Below, in pieces: positions 25,289 through 35,115 of a stretch of DNA of 64,000 nt; positions within the stretch are counted from its first letter, which is position 1, and each line of letters begins with the position of its first letter. The translations under genes and the position numbers were made by a program. Below the pieces are notes generated by a model that worked only from the letters and a program-made list of their open reading frames with translations, had not been told where the DNA came from and did no database searches. This DNA is from Opitutales bacterium (lineage in GTDB: Bacteria > Verrucomicrobiota > Verrucomicrobiia > Opitutales > Coraliomargaritaceae): the NCBI GenBank assembly GCA_018607135.1, contig JABBCA010000070.1, positions 1 to 64,000 on the forward strand, in the 5' to 3' direction.

Positions 25289-26161
25289 TTATTTGAAAAT
25301 CGGAGTATTTGCTCCTTTGGGAACTAGGACTACATTTTGACTGGCTCCATTTGGAATACTATTTGCGATCTCTTTAGCGGTGCCTGAGAGCAGTTGGCCT
25401 TTGAAGGTATAGAAGGCATAGTCGAGTTCGCTGAGTAATGCGTGAATATTATAGAAGCCTTTGAGGTCTTCGGGGGAGTGATAGTCGGGCGCAACCTCCA
25501 TTAAGATGGTAGGCTGTAATTGTGACAGTGTCTCTTGAGCGCCTGACAATACATCCCACTCGTTTCCGTCGACATCGAGCTTGATCATGTCGAGGCGTTG
25601 AAGGCCATGCGTTTTGACAATTTGATCTAAAGTCGTGGTTGCGGCAGCCCCTGTCGTTTTAAATACCCCTTGATGTGAGGCGTGCCTTTGTTCGTTGGTT
25701 TCGAAGGGCCAACTGGAGTGAATTTCGATGTGCCGTTTCTGGCACTCTTTTGACGATAAAATGCTATGCGTGGGGGTGATGTGCGCATCAATGGTCGGGT
25801 TCAATTGTATATTTTGAATCAGTTTCTTATAGGCGTATTCCGTGGCTTCAATCGCGTAGACATGACCATCTTGGCCAACGCTTTTTCCCATCATTAGTGT
25901 GTGTGCTCCAATATTCGCACCAATATCCATCGCAATGTCTCCATTGCCTAGGTTTTTGGCAATAAAACGATTCAAGTCACCCTCGAAGCTTCCGCTAATG
26001 TAGATCATGAAGTCGACGACTTCTTGTAGGTCCAGCTCCCATGTGAAATCGCCTCGTTTAAACTGACCCACTAAGCTCTTGCCAGTAATGGATCGTGCGA
26101 TTCGAATTACCCGAAAAGCGAGTGATGCGATAAAGATTTTGTGTTTCGTTTGAAGGTGCAT
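25289..26161 (-). CDS. FkbM family methyltransferase
   Basis: A methyltransferase of about 290 residues. Motif I is IAMDIGANIGAHTLMMG, with YAIEATEYAYKKL next and MIKLDVDGNEWDVLSGA, the FkbM hallmark K-x-D-x-(E/D)-G-x-E. The ATG at 26161 is preferred; a TTG at 26203 would extend it into the upstream gene by 29 bases. FkbM enzymes usually O-methylate sugars or polyketides; a glycan substrate fits the neighbours. Confidence 0.9.
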   Translation of the reverse strand: MHLQTKHKIFIASLAFRVIRIARSITGKSLVGQFKRGDFTWELDLQEVVDFMIYISGSFEGDLNRFIAKNLGNGDIAMDIGANIGAHTLMMGKSVGQDGHVYAIEATEYAYKKLIQNIQLNPTIDAHITPTHSILSSKECQKRHIEIHSSWPFETNEQRHASHQGVFKTTGAAATTTLDQIVKTHGLQRLDMIKLDVDGNEWDVLSGAQETLSQLQPTILMEVAPDYHSPEDLKGFYNIHALLSELDYAFYTFKGQLLSGTAKEIANSIPNGASQNVVLVPKGANTPIFK

Positions 26162-26174
26162 GAGGATGTGGGTT

Positions 26175-28055
26175 CTACTCGGCTTCGCGGAAAATATTCT
26201 CAAATAGATGGTAGAGCGGATCGGTCTTGTCGGAGGCGTGGATGGCAGCTTGCAATAGGCTGCTCCCTTTCTTGCCTTGGTAAAGGCTCAACTCTGTCTG
26301 ACTCGAAGGAGGTGCGGCTCCTGTCCAAACTAGGCAGAGGTAGGCAAATGGTTCGTCGGGTTTCACGCGTGTCCACTGCTCAATGGCGTCTTCTTTTTGA
26401 CCTAGTTTCCACATATAGATTCCAATAATAGTTTGAATGGCGGATCGATTACTTGAGTGGTTTTGTGCCGCATTGAGTAAGTTGGTTGCTTGCGCCGCGC
26501 TCAGTAGATTGGGCGTTCCCGAAAATGCCCACAGGTTGAATTGGGCTTGGACTAGGTTGTCTTGCATATCCTCGCGCTCTGGATTTAGCCGAAGGCTTTG
26601 TTTGGACCATTTTATGGCATCAGTATCATTGCCAGTTCGTATGGATGCATTTGAAAGCAGCGCGTAGTCCTCTTCCCAAGTATTTGTGTCATGGGCGTTA
26701 TAGAAATTTGAATAGGCGAGACCGAGAGTGGTGAGGATACACATAGAAAGGCCAAGTTTCCATTTGTAGCGATTGTCTCGTAGGCTTGATTTCAGGTAAA
26801 TGCTGCCGCCGCACAATAAGCTTAGTATCGGAATCATGGGCACTCGAAAACGGTTGGGTGTATAAAACCAGATAGTGCCGGCGGCGTAGAGTGCGAAAAG
26901 TAAGATTAGTGTAATCACGATGTTGCGTGATTTGATATCTCGAAGCCCAATGAGCGCGCCAATTACTGCGATCGATAGTAATGCGCCCCAATGAATGGGA
27001 TTCCATCGCAATGGCCAGTGTAGCTGCTTCTGCAAGTTGTAAGTCTTGTTATCGTATTGCTCGTAATTGTTTAAAAAGTAATAACTCTTTCGTAGCATGA
27101 GACCGAGCCATTGCAGTGGATTCTTAGAGATATGTTCAAAGGTTTTGGCTTTCCAATAGGCATTCATCTTATCAATAGAAGCCTGGATGTCGCCTGTTTC
27201 TGCTTGATACAAAGTAAGTGACTCTAACTTTGCTGGGTTGTCATAGTTTGCGTCAAATTCGACTCGAACACTTTGGGTATAAATTTTGCCGCTCGCTTCT
27301 GGTCCATTTCCAGCCCACAGGTTATAAGCACCTTGCCAAGGCATGATACGAAACTCGTCAGCCACATTCTTGTTCGCAATGCCGAGCAAGAGGAAACTGA
27401 GCGCTACTGGGATCGCTGCAATTGTTAGGTGTCGAAAAGAACTTTTTTGTGTTAGTAGCAGGCATGCCATAGGCCATATGAGCGCTAAGGGTAGCAAGTG
27501 AGAGCGCAGGGCAGATCCCAGCGATAAAAATAGCGCAATCCATAGGGTTCTAGATAGCTTTGAATCTTTGTTCCAAGAGACAAATTGATGGAGCGCAAGG
27601 CAGAGGCAGGCAGTTGCCATGAGTATGTCGAATGGGTCGCCTGCGAAAAATAGCATGACGGGGTTTAGGCCAATAAGGAGGCCGCTAATCCATCCTGATG
27701 TAGTTGATTTCCAAATACGGGTAGAGCAAAGGCTAATGGTCGTAGCGCAAATTAAAAGTGCTGCCGCATTCAAAGCTCGGGCCAGGTCTGGTAGTAGTTC
27801 TAAAGGGATGCCCAATCTTAAGAATATGGAGAGTATGTATGGGTAAAGTGGGGCTCGGTGAAAGGGCTCAGCAGGGAGCCTGTGATTAGCCATCTGCTCG
27901 GCTAATAGGAGCGTTTGTTGATTGTCTAGTGCTGGGGATTGCCCAAGCGCAGTGCCGCTGTAATAACTAAGCCACACAAACGCATAGAGTAAACTCACGA
28001 GAGCGACACCAATCAACATCCTTCTGTGAGCTAGAGTTTCGCTACATTTACTCAT
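26175..28055 (-). CDS. GT-C/PMT-like membrane glycosyltransferase with C-terminal helical repeats
   Basis: A 626-residue protein. About 11 membrane helices occupy the first 430 residues; the loop after the first helix has SPALDNQQTLLLAEQMA and EPFHRAPLYPYILSIFLRL, as in ArnT/PMT_2-type enzymes. The last 180 residues are soluble and helical with TPR-like content (TDAIKWSKQSLRLNPEREDM, then EDAIEQWTRVKP). The mix of a GT-C membrane part and a TPR tail recalls TMTC-type O-mannosyltransferases, which suggests a protein acceptor, but the resemblance is at the level of layout. It overlaps the upstream gene by 4 bases. Confidence 0.78.
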   Translation of the reverse strand: MSKCSETLAHRRMLIGVALVSLLYAFVWLSYYSGTALGQSPALDNQQTLLLAEQMANHRLPAEPFHRAPLYPYILSIFLRLGIPLELLPDLARALNAAALLICATTISLCSTRIWKSTTSGWISGLLIGLNPVMLFFAGDPFDILMATACLCLALHQFVSWNKDSKLSRTLWIALFLSLGSALRSHLLPLALIWPMACLLLTQKSSFRHLTIAAIPVALSFLLLGIANKNVADEFRIMPWQGAYNLWAGNGPEASGKIYTQSVRVEFDANYDNPAKLESLTLYQAETGDIQASIDKMNAYWKAKTFEHISKNPLQWLGLMLRKSYYFLNNYEQYDNKTYNLQKQLHWPLRWNPIHWGALLSIAVIGALIGLRDIKSRNIVITLILLFALYAAGTIWFYTPNRFRVPMIPILSLLCGGSIYLKSSLRDNRYKWKLGLSMCILTTLGLAYSNFYNAHDTNTWEEDYALLSNASIRTGNDTDAIKWSKQSLRLNPEREDMQDNLVQAQFNLWAFSGTPNLLSAAQATNLLNAAQNHSSNRSAIQTIIGIYMWKLGQKEDAIEQWTRVKPDEPFAYLCLVWTGAAPPSSQTELSLYQGKKGSSLLQAAIHASDKTDPLYHLFENIFREAE

Positions 28056-30046
28056 TGTGCGGATGCTTTTTTAGTGATCACATGTCCGTAATTATCTGTG
28101 CAATGACGTGCGAGATTGTATGGGATTCCTGCTGGCATTGCGCCAATGATGACACAGAAGAGATATTCGCTTTGAATGAACTTTCCTAGTGCTGCAGGAG
28201 TGTCGATTTCTCCATAATTGAGGCTGCCATTTAGTGGTCGCCAGACGATGTCTGGTCGCGCCGTGTAGAAATTGAAATGGCCCAAATGCCCAAATCCAAT
28301 AAGCGCGACTTCAGCTCCATGCGGAATCTGGTTGAGTAGTTCTTTTGGATTTCCTGGATTGAGGCGATTGCCATTCATGGCCTTGGTCCAGATGTTCTCA
28401 CCGTCCTTGAATGAATATTCGTAAACACTTTTGGGGGTAATGCTTTTTTCTCTCGATACCATTTTCCCAATGGCGATTAACGGGCGATTAAAGTCAGTAG
28501 TCTTTACGATGAGCAGTGTGATTGAGGCGATGAATATGAGCGAAGCTCTAAGGAGCTTATGGTTATAATAATTTAGAGCGATAGCGACTGCGGGCGTGAG
28601 ACTTAAAAAGAAAGTCGTCATGAAGCGCCCGTTCCAAATCATCCATGAGATGGTTCCAGAGAGGATAAAAAAATAGAGTATCGCGGGTGTGAGGGCTAGT
28701 AATACTTGTGGCTTTCTTAGGATCGCTAGTGGGGTCAGCACGAACAGGACTAGTGTCCCGCAAAGTCCGAACCAACTATAGTCTTCTTGCGTGAGCGTTT
28801 GTTTCTCGAATGGACCCCGTTCCGATCCAGCTTCTTGAAAGTGAGGTTCTAGGTGGTCGATATACGTTTGATTGAGCAGGTCGCTAAGAGAGGGTATTTG
28901 GAATGCTGGAGCGAGGATGTTATCAGTAATGAAGCCAGTTTCTAGACTTTGAAATGCGTAACGTGTGCTGTTTGCGATAAGGCCTTTGATGCCATCGTGC
29001 TGTTGATGCCGATGTGTAAAACTCTCGGGGCCTGACCATCCTTGATAGTTACTGGCATTCCATGCATAGAGCCATATTTGTGAAGTTATTAGTAATGGGA
29101 TAATGAGTAGCAAGGTAAGCTTGCAGTTTGCCCGCGCTTCACTGATCAGTCGTGCGAGTGTATCGCTTTTCCATAATTTTAATTTCCAGATGACAATGAT
29201 CAAGAGCCCGATCGCAAAGGCGGGGAACGATGTTTTAGTGGATGCCCCGAAGGCGCACAGGCACAGCAGTAGTAGTAAGTGACGGTATGATGAACCACTC
29301 GACAGGCGAAGCGTTATGGCTAACGCGGTAATCGCAGCGTTTGCCATAATGATGTCATTTTTAATTGAAACCGACTGGAGCACTATGACGTTTAGGCTCA
29401 TCATTACGAGCATGCACACGATGCTGTTGCGAGGTGAGGTATAGTTACGGGCAATGCTGTAAACCGCTGCGCCAATCGCGATGTAGCTCGTAAAGCTATA
29501 GATACTAATGCCAGCAGTAGTTCCAAGCGCGAGGAAGGGGTAAAACAGTATGTCTGAGCCTACTGGAAAAATCACTTCGTGATATCGTGTGAATTGCTCT
29601 AAAAATAAGGTATTCTCTTGGATGAATAGCCAAACGCGAGGCAAGTGGTAGGTGGCACCATCAATATTGGTGGCTGGAAGCAACAGCACTTGTAGGATGC
29701 CGTAAATCAGGCTGAGTCCTAAGATTGCGGATACAAATGGCCACTTTTTATAAATATTCAGTAAGGATTTAACATCCTGTGTAAGTTGGCTGTGCTGCTT
29801 GCGTAGTGTATGAGTTGACCAGAGGATTAAGAGTAGGCTGGCAACGATGCCGACGAGTGGTAGCCCTGATAAGAACCGAGCTTGAAAAATAATCGAAAAG
29901 CTTGCCTGTGCTAGTGGCACAGCAGTGGCTAATCCAAGCGCCATGGTTTGTCCAAACGTTCGCAGAAAGCCGTAAAATCCAGCAATTGTGCAGACGTAGA
30001 GACCAATTAGCGCCAAGCTAAGGCAAATGTCGGAAAATTCTGGCAT
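28052..30046 (-). CDS. Large GT-C-like integral membrane protein
   Basis: A 664-residue protein with about 12-14 membrane helices and a C-terminal soluble stretch. The first large outside loop contains NIDGATYHLPRVWLFIQENT and FPVGSDILFYPFLAL, where D-G-x-x-YH-LPR is a recurring pattern of GT-C-fold membrane transferases. It starts the transcript that continues into the gene at 26175 (4-base overlap). Divergent from the GT2 gene at 30206, with about 160 bases for promoters. Donor and acceptor unknown. Confidence 0.75.
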   Translation of the reverse strand: MPEFSDICLSLALIGLYVCTIAGFYGFLRTFGQTMALGLATAVPLAQASFSIIFQARFLSGLPLVGIVASLLLILWSTHTLRKQHSQLTQDVKSLLNIYKKWPFVSAILGLSLIYGILQVLLLPATNIDGATYHLPRVWLFIQENTLFLEQFTRYHEVIFPVGSDILFYPFLALGTTAGISIYSFTSYIAIGAAVYSIARNYTSPRNSIVCMLVMMSLNVIVLQSVSIKNDIIMANAAITALAITLRLSSGSSYRHLLLLLCLCAFGASTKTSFPAFAIGLLIIVIWKLKLWKSDTLARLISEARANCKLTLLLIIPLLITSQIWLYAWNASNYQGWSGPESFTHRHQQHDGIKGLIANSTRYAFQSLETGFITDNILAPAFQIPSLSDLLNQTYIDHLEPHFQEAGSERGPFEKQTLTQEDYSWFGLCGTLVLFVLTPLAILRKPQVLLALTPAILYFFILSGTISWMIWNGRFMTTFFLSLTPAVAIALNYYNHKLLRASLIFIASITLLIVKTTDFNRPLIAIGKMVSREKSITPKSVYEYSFKDGENIWTKAMNGNRLNPGNPKELLNQIPHGAEVALIGFGHLGHFNFYTARPDIVWRPLNGSLNYGEIDTPAALGKFIQSEYLFCVIIGAMPAGIPYNLARHCTDNYGHVITKKASAQ

Positions 30047-30205
30047 GGGATGGGTCTTGGTCTGGCTAAACGTAACAGTGAATCATTGCCTTTGCTTAAT
30101 TATTGGCAAGCCATGTTTGATAACTGCAATATGGGCGACTATTAATAGGGTCCTAGCTATATTTAATTGCTATCGAGGGCTCAACTCGACTCTATTTGAT
30201 TTAGA

Positions 30206-30898
30206 ATGAAGGTCTCTATTGTTATCCCAATTTATAATGAAAAAGAAACGCTACACGAAATTATACAGCGTGTGCGGGCGGTTGAAGCGCTGGACTTGCA
30301 AGAAATTATTTTGGTGGACGACTTTTCAACTGACGGCACGCGAGAGCTGCTAGAGTCAGATTTTAATGATTCGATCTTCGTAAAATTATATCACGACGTG
30401 AATCAAGGTAAAGGGGCAGCTCTGCGCACTGGTTTTGCAGCGGCAAGTGGCGCTATCGTCGCGGTCCAAGATGCTGACTTGGAGTATGATCCTGCAGAGC
30501 TTCCAGGCTTGATTCGGCCTATTGTAAACAATCAAGCTGACGTAGTCTTTGGCTCCCGTTTTATCGGGAATGGTGCTCATCGCGTCGTCTTTTTTTGGCA
30601 CATGATGGGAAATAAATTCCTCACTCTTTTGAGTAACATGATGACAAATTTGAATCTTACGGACATGGAGTGCTGTTACAAATTGTTTAGGCGTGATGTG
30701 ATTCAGCAAATAACGATCGAAGAAAATCGATTTGGTGTGGAACCAGAGCTGACGGCCAAACTCTCGAAGCTCGATGTGCGCATTTTTGAGGTCGGTATTT
30801 CTTATTATGGCCGCTCTTATGATGAGGGTAAGAAGATTGGTTGGAGAGATGGTGTGCGTGCAATTTATGCGATTTTGAAATACGGATTGTTTCGTTAA
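30206..30898 (+). CDS. GT2 glycosyltransferase, DPM1-like
   Basis: A 230-residue enzyme without C-terminal membrane helices. Motifs: [42 protein letters not shown] (DxD block), [11 protein letters not shown] and [15 protein letters not shown]. It resembles dolichyl-phosphate-mannose synthase-type enzymes that act on polyprenyl phosphate, and so could charge the carrier for neighbouring GT-C proteins. Its stop codon shares bases with that of the convergent gene (TTAA at 30895-30898). Confidence 0.9.
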   Translation: MKVSIVIPIYNEKETLHEIIQRVRAVEALDLQEIILVDDFSTDGTRELLESDFNDSIFVKLYHDVNQGKGAALRTGFAAASGAIVAVQDADLEYDPAELPGLIRPIVNNQADVVFGSRFIGNGAHRVVFFWHMMGNKFLTLLSNMMTNLNLTDMECCYKLFRRDVIQQITIEENRFGVEPELTAKLSKLDVRIFEVGISYYGRSYDEGKKIGWRDGVRAIYAILKYGLFR

Positions 30899-32562
30899 TG
30901 AACTGGTTCTTGAGCTGTGTTTACATCGGCTGCGAATTCATGGATCCAAAAACTTTCGTTGCCGAACCTTTTAAGTAGAGTAAATTTAGCTGTTTGATCA
31001 GGTTGCACAGGGCCATCTGAGGGTGGATGCATGTTTGAGCCTCGGACAATGACTCCTTTAGTTCGCGGGTGCAGTTCGCCAATGGGTATGCGAGTTCTTT
31101 CGAGGTAGAATCGAGATGCCCAAACGGAGAACCAGAGGTTTTTGCCATATACAGTGGTGATCTCTTTTTCGTAGTGAGATCCTGCGAAAATATCGCCAAA
31201 GATTAATGCAAAGTTTTGATTTGAGGAGCCGTAGGCGTTGGCGGTGGTGAAAGTTGGCGGCAATGAGTTTGCGAACTCTTCCGCAGCCTCACTGTTTGTG
31301 CAAATTGCTGTAATTGCTTGAATGCCTGACTCGTAGCGAACGCCTAATAGTATTGAGAATAGGCCGATGAGGGCGACTGCTAGGAGTGTGAAAAGTCGAG
31401 ATGTCGTTTTAAAATATGCTTTAATGGAGTCTGCGAAATAAACACCAGTAAACGCGAGAATCGGAAGCGCGGGAGTTAGATAGTGAATTCGAGGTTGTTT
31501 AAAAAGAATGATCAGGAATGCTATCTGAAATAGGCTAAGTATTACGGGTGGTGACTGTATGATTTGCTGTAGTGATCTGGTTGCTGGCTTTGAACGCAGC
31601 CACTGAGCGCATTGTATACAAAGATAGGCTAAAATTCCGATCATACTGATGAAGTAGATTGGTTCGTCGGTCATGCATCGATTAATGAATAGTAAATTTT
31701 CTAATTTGATGAGCCCGACTTCTCCCTTGCCGTAAGCTTCAGTATGTAACGCAAGTCCTACGAGCCAGTCTGTATAGTAGTCGAGCCTCGGGATCAGAGG
31801 GATTGCCCATAGTGCTGACGTAATGAGCGTGCTCATTACGTAGATTAGTTTCGCGCGTATGCCACAGGTAAGTAAGAGTAAGGCAATGGCGATAGGCGCA
31901 AAAGTCACTTTGGTCATTACTCCAATGGCGGTTAAGATACCTAGGGCTACAGTGATTCGCGTGTTCGTGGGTTTTGATGCCTCTGTGGTGGTGATTACTG
32001 AAAACAGTAGAGCCGAGATGCTGTAGCCAATGATGAGTAGCATCGATTCTGCGTGGACACGAGCCATTGATATACCAATGGTGAAAAACCAGAACGGAGA
32101 GGATTGAAGGAGCATGGCTAGCGCAATCGATTGACGATACCGATATGCGGTCAGGCCTAAGATACCGATGGTCACACAGCCGGTTACTAAGAGTGTAAAC
32201 TGTATCGCCCCGAGGTAATACTCTGGGTTACTAATCACGGATTGGACCAAAGGCTGTCCGTTAGATGGAGGAACTAGTAAGTGGGTGCCTCTAAGGATGA
32301 GTGCGCCTGTTGCTTGTAGTGGTGTTCCTGGGTGATCCACATGGTGTGGAGCGAGCCCTTGTGCGATGTTCAACGAGTTTAATAGGTAGGCATACTCAGG
32401 GTCGTCATTGAAATTGTAGTAGTAGGGACCTCGCGTTTCTTTCACGTAGGAAGCATAGAAAAAGAGTGCTAATGGCATAAGCATTAGCAGACAGATCGAT
32501 ACAGTTCTTCTCTTGATTTGCAGCACGTCGTTCACGCCTAGCTTAGTTTTCGAGCGATACAC
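30895..32562 (-). CDS. GT-C-like integral membrane protein
   Basis: A protein of about 555 residues with about 11 helices. The first outside loop reads [19 protein letters not shown] then [19 protein letters not shown]; the DDPEYAYL and DHPGTP blocks resemble GT39/PMT_2-type membrane enzymes. The C-terminal 150 residues form the soluble part. Start uncertain: a GTG at 32562 overlaps the methyltransferase gene by 25 bases, while GTG at 32535 begins just after that gene's stop. Part of a three-gene unit with the methyltransferase and the TPR transferase upstream. Confidence 0.75.
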   Translation of the reverse strand: MYRSKTKLGVNDVLQIKRRTVSICLLMLMPLALFFYASYVKETRGPYYYNFNDDPEYAYLLNSLNIAQGLAPHHVDHPGTPLQATGALILRGTHLLVPPSNGQPLVQSVISNPEYYLGAIQFTLLVTGCVTIGILGLTAYRYRQSIALAMLLQSSPFWFFTIGISMARVHAESMLLIIGYSISALLFSVITTTEASKPTNTRITVALGILTAIGVMTKVTFAPIAIALLLLTCGIRAKLIYVMSTLITSALWAIPLIPRLDYYTDWLVGLALHTEAYGKGEVGLIKLENLLFINRCMTDEPIYFISMIGILAYLCIQCAQWLRSKPATRSLQQIIQSPPVILSLFQIAFLIILFKQPRIHYLTPALPILAFTGVYFADSIKAYFKTTSRLFTLLAVALIGLFSILLGVRYESGIQAITAICTNSEAAEEFANSLPPTFTTANAYGSSNQNFALIFGDIFAGSHYEKEITTVYGKNLWFSVWASRFYLERTRIPIGELHPRTKGVIVRGSNMHPPSDGPVQPDQTAKFTLLKRFGNESFWIHEFAADVNTAQEPVH

Positions 32563-33251
32563 ACAAGGCTTTGCCCGCGTAAGCGATGGGCACCCAATTT
32601 GTCTAAGAGTTTACTTGGTTGTATTAGATATCGCTCATGGAATGCTATTTTGGCCTTTGAGAAAGATTTCTTTTTAAGCAGTTTAAAATTTAACATCCAG
32701 AGCCAGTAGCCTACATGGTTGAAATAAGTCAATTTCTCTACCTTGAATCCAGCTGACTCGAACACCTCGCGAAGTGTGTCAGGTGTGTAGCGCCGGTAGT
32801 GTCCCATTAAGTGGTCGATCGGAGTGTATAGCTCAGTGCAAGCTGGAACCAGCACGCATGCAGTCCCATTTTCTTTCAACAGACGGTGCCATGTCTTCAG
32901 CTCATCTTCATGATCCTTGATGTGCTCTAGCACGTTTACGTTGATGATGCTGTCATAATGTTCTGTTTCTGCTAGGTCTTGGGCGTAACCGTGAAAACTT
33001 TCAATTTGAGGGAGTTTTGCTGCAAGTTGCTCGTAAAATTCTTGAAAGGGTTCCAGGGAAGTTATCTGAGAGTTGATGGCGTGCTCGTAAATGACTTCCG
33101 TGAAGTGGCCAATGCCACCGCCGACTTCTAGTATCTTAGGTGATGCCATGAGTGTGCTTGAAAATTGTTCCCAGATCCATCTCTTGTAGTTGATCGCCTG
33201 TGCAAGTGCTTCGAATTCGAAAGCATCTAATGAGTTGAAGTCAGATGTCAT
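32538..33251 (-). CDS. SAM-dependent methyltransferase (class I)
   Basis: A 237-residue methyltransferase. Motif I is KILEVGGGIGHFTEVI, the next strand is ITSLEPFQEF, and motif IV is INVNVLEHIKDHEDEL, followed by GHYRRYTPDTLREVFESAGF, a block also found in the methyltransferase at 18744. Overlaps the upstream TPR transferase gene by 4 bases (ATGA). Substrate unknown; context suggests glycan or carrier lipid. Confidence 0.87.
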   Translation of the reverse strand: MTSDFNSLDAFEFEALAQAINYKRWIWEQFSSTLMASPKILEVGGGIGHFTEVIYEHAINSQITSLEPFQEFYEQLAAKLPQIESFHGYAQDLAETEHYDSIINVNVLEHIKDHEDELKTWHRLLKENGTACVLVPACTELYTPIDHLMGHYRRYTPDTLREVFESAGFKVEKLTYFNHVGYWLWMLNFKLLKKKSFSKAKIAFHERYLIQPSKLLDKLGAHRLRGQSLVCIARKLS

Positions 33252-35068
33252 TTTAAAGGGGTGGAATTGATTAGGCTATTTAACTGCTCCCTGATGTAGC
33301 TGTTATCTGGCGATTTTTCTAGAAGCTTGCGATAAATAGTTTCTGCGTCTCGATCCATTCCAAGTGCTTGAAAGTTCCGCGCCTGATTTAGCCGAGCAGT
33401 GTCATTATTAGGATTTAAGTTAATTGCTTTTTGATAATATTCGATGGCTTCTTCGTTTCTGCTTAATTCCGATAATATAGCGGCCAAGTTACTGTAGTGT
33501 AGGTGGTTGTTGGGTTCTAAGTTGATTAGTTTTGGATAGTGGTCTACAGCGGCATTTCGTTGCCCGTCTTCTATGAGTTTCGTGATGTATAGTTCATGTG
33601 AGCTAATATACTCTGGGTCTAGGAGTAGTGCATGGTGAAGGTGTCGAATGGCTTGTTTTGTGTCTGTGGTTAAGACGGCAATGTTTTGGTGAGTGCCAGG
33701 TTGTTGAGGGTAAACGTTCAAAGAGTCTATGAAGGATTGAATTGCCAGTTGGTTTTTATTTTGACGTATGTATTCAACGGCTAAGTTGGAATGAGCCATC
33801 CAGTTGTTAGTTGTATGGTCAAGTGCATACTGAAATAGGTGAATTGGATTTCTCCAGAGTGTGATTTGTTGAATGCTAAGGATCGCAAGTGCGCAGATCC
33901 ATGCGACCGATAACATCGGTAGAGTTCGTGTCGAAAGCGCGCTGTAGCGCTTGGCTGCTGTATAATAGAGATCGCTGAGTCCCCATACTAAGGCGATAGT
34001 GATGCCTATCGACGGGAGATACGTAAATCGATTCGCTATGGATTGTGAGCCAGCTTGCATGATTCCGCTTACTGGGAATAATGTAATGATAAACCATGTG
34101 TATCCGAAAAAAAGATACGGTTTAGTTTTAATCAAACGTAGTGCGATGATTCCGATCGCAGTCAAAGCCGATGCGATGGCAAGGGTTGCTGGGGTGTTGA
34201 ATTCGAGGCGTCCTGAATGGAAAATGGATAAATTATGTGGCCACACTATATTTAAAAGCGACTCCCAGTAGTTTAGGGCGACATTGTGCATGCGTTCTTC
34301 TATTCCGATCCTACTGAGTGACGACACTTCAGGATCTGTTCCTTTTGAATAGATAGTCATCAACGTGGATGCAATCGCGAGCGCGATTAGAGGTGCTTTC
34401 TCTAAGATGAGTTGTGTGGCTCGTCGCCAGTGAAACTTTTGGCCAAATCGGTTGATTGGCCAAAAGTCTAGTAGTAGTAGGACGCCGGGTATGACTATGA
34501 TGATGGGCTTACTCAGTAAGCCCATCACGTAGCTCGTGAGGATTAAACAGTAGCGTGCTAGGTTGGGCTTTTCTGTATATTTATAGTAGGCGAGAATAGT
34601 TAGTAGGAAAAATAGTAAGCTGAGGCAGTCTTTTCGACCAGCCATCCAAATTACAGGCTCAACACGTAGGGGGTGTAGTGCAAACAACGCGCAGATGAGG
34701 GCTGATTTCCAAAATCCGCCAAAAAATTTGCATAGTAGGTAAAAGAGTAAAACGGAACTCGTTGCATGAAGTAGGATATTTAACAAATGATGCATGCCTG
34801 CATCCATTCCCCACAGTTCAATGTCTATCATGTGACTAATGAGGGTTAATGGCTGCCAGTAGAGCAGATCGGTTCTGGTGAAAGCACCCTTTAGATTATC
34901 TAAATGAAGTCCTGTTTGTATTACGGGGTCCTCCAAATATACACCAGAATCCATTGCGATATATCCATATTGTAGACTCGGCGAATACAATATAAATAGG
35001 GATAAATACAGTAACCCACAGAAAATAATACCCTCTTTATGCAGGCGCGGATTTTTTGGATTAAACAT
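33248..35068 (-). CDS. TMTC-like membrane glycosyltransferase with TPR tail
   Basis: A 606-residue protein. The N-terminal two thirds hold about 10 helices with the first loop MDSGVYLEDPVIQTGLHL and, later, HPLRVEPVIWMAGRKDCLSL, which together are the signature of bacterial relatives of TMTC O-mannosyltransferases. The last 200 residues contain at least four TPR motifs (NWMAHSNLAVEYIRQNKNQL, HYSNLAAILSELSRNEEAIE and YYQKAINLNPNNDTARLNQA are successive parts). TPRs in TMTC proteins are thought to bind protein acceptors. It begins the unit continuing into the methyltransferase and the gene at 30895. Confidence 0.87.
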   Translation of the reverse strand: MFNPKNPRLHKEGIIFCGLLYLSLFILYSPSLQYGYIAMDSGVYLEDPVIQTGLHLDNLKGAFTRTDLLYWQPLTLISHMIDIELWGMDAGMHHLLNILLHATSSVLLFYLLCKFFGGFWKSALICALFALHPLRVEPVIWMAGRKDCLSLLFFLLTILAYYKYTEKPNLARYCLILTSYVMGLLSKPIIIVIPGVLLLLDFWPINRFGQKFHWRRATQLILEKAPLIALAIASTLMTIYSKGTDPEVSSLSRIGIEERMHNVALNYWESLLNIVWPHNLSIFHSGRLEFNTPATLAIASALTAIGIIALRLIKTKPYLFFGYTWFIITLFPVSGIMQAGSQSIANRFTYLPSIGITIALVWGLSDLYYTAAKRYSALSTRTLPMLSVAWICALAILSIQQITLWRNPIHLFQYALDHTTNNWMAHSNLAVEYIRQNKNQLAIQSFIDSLNVYPQQPGTHQNIAVLTTDTKQAIRHLHHALLLDPEYISSHELYITKLIEDGQRNAAVDHYPKLINLEPNNHLHYSNLAAILSELSRNEEAIEYYQKAINLNPNNDTARLNQARNFQALGMDRDAETIYRKLLEKSPDNSYIREQLNSLINSTPLK

Positions 35069-35115
35069 CTTAGTCTGTCGAATGTGAGGTCCTATAATCT
35101 TTGCTCCGTGACTGT

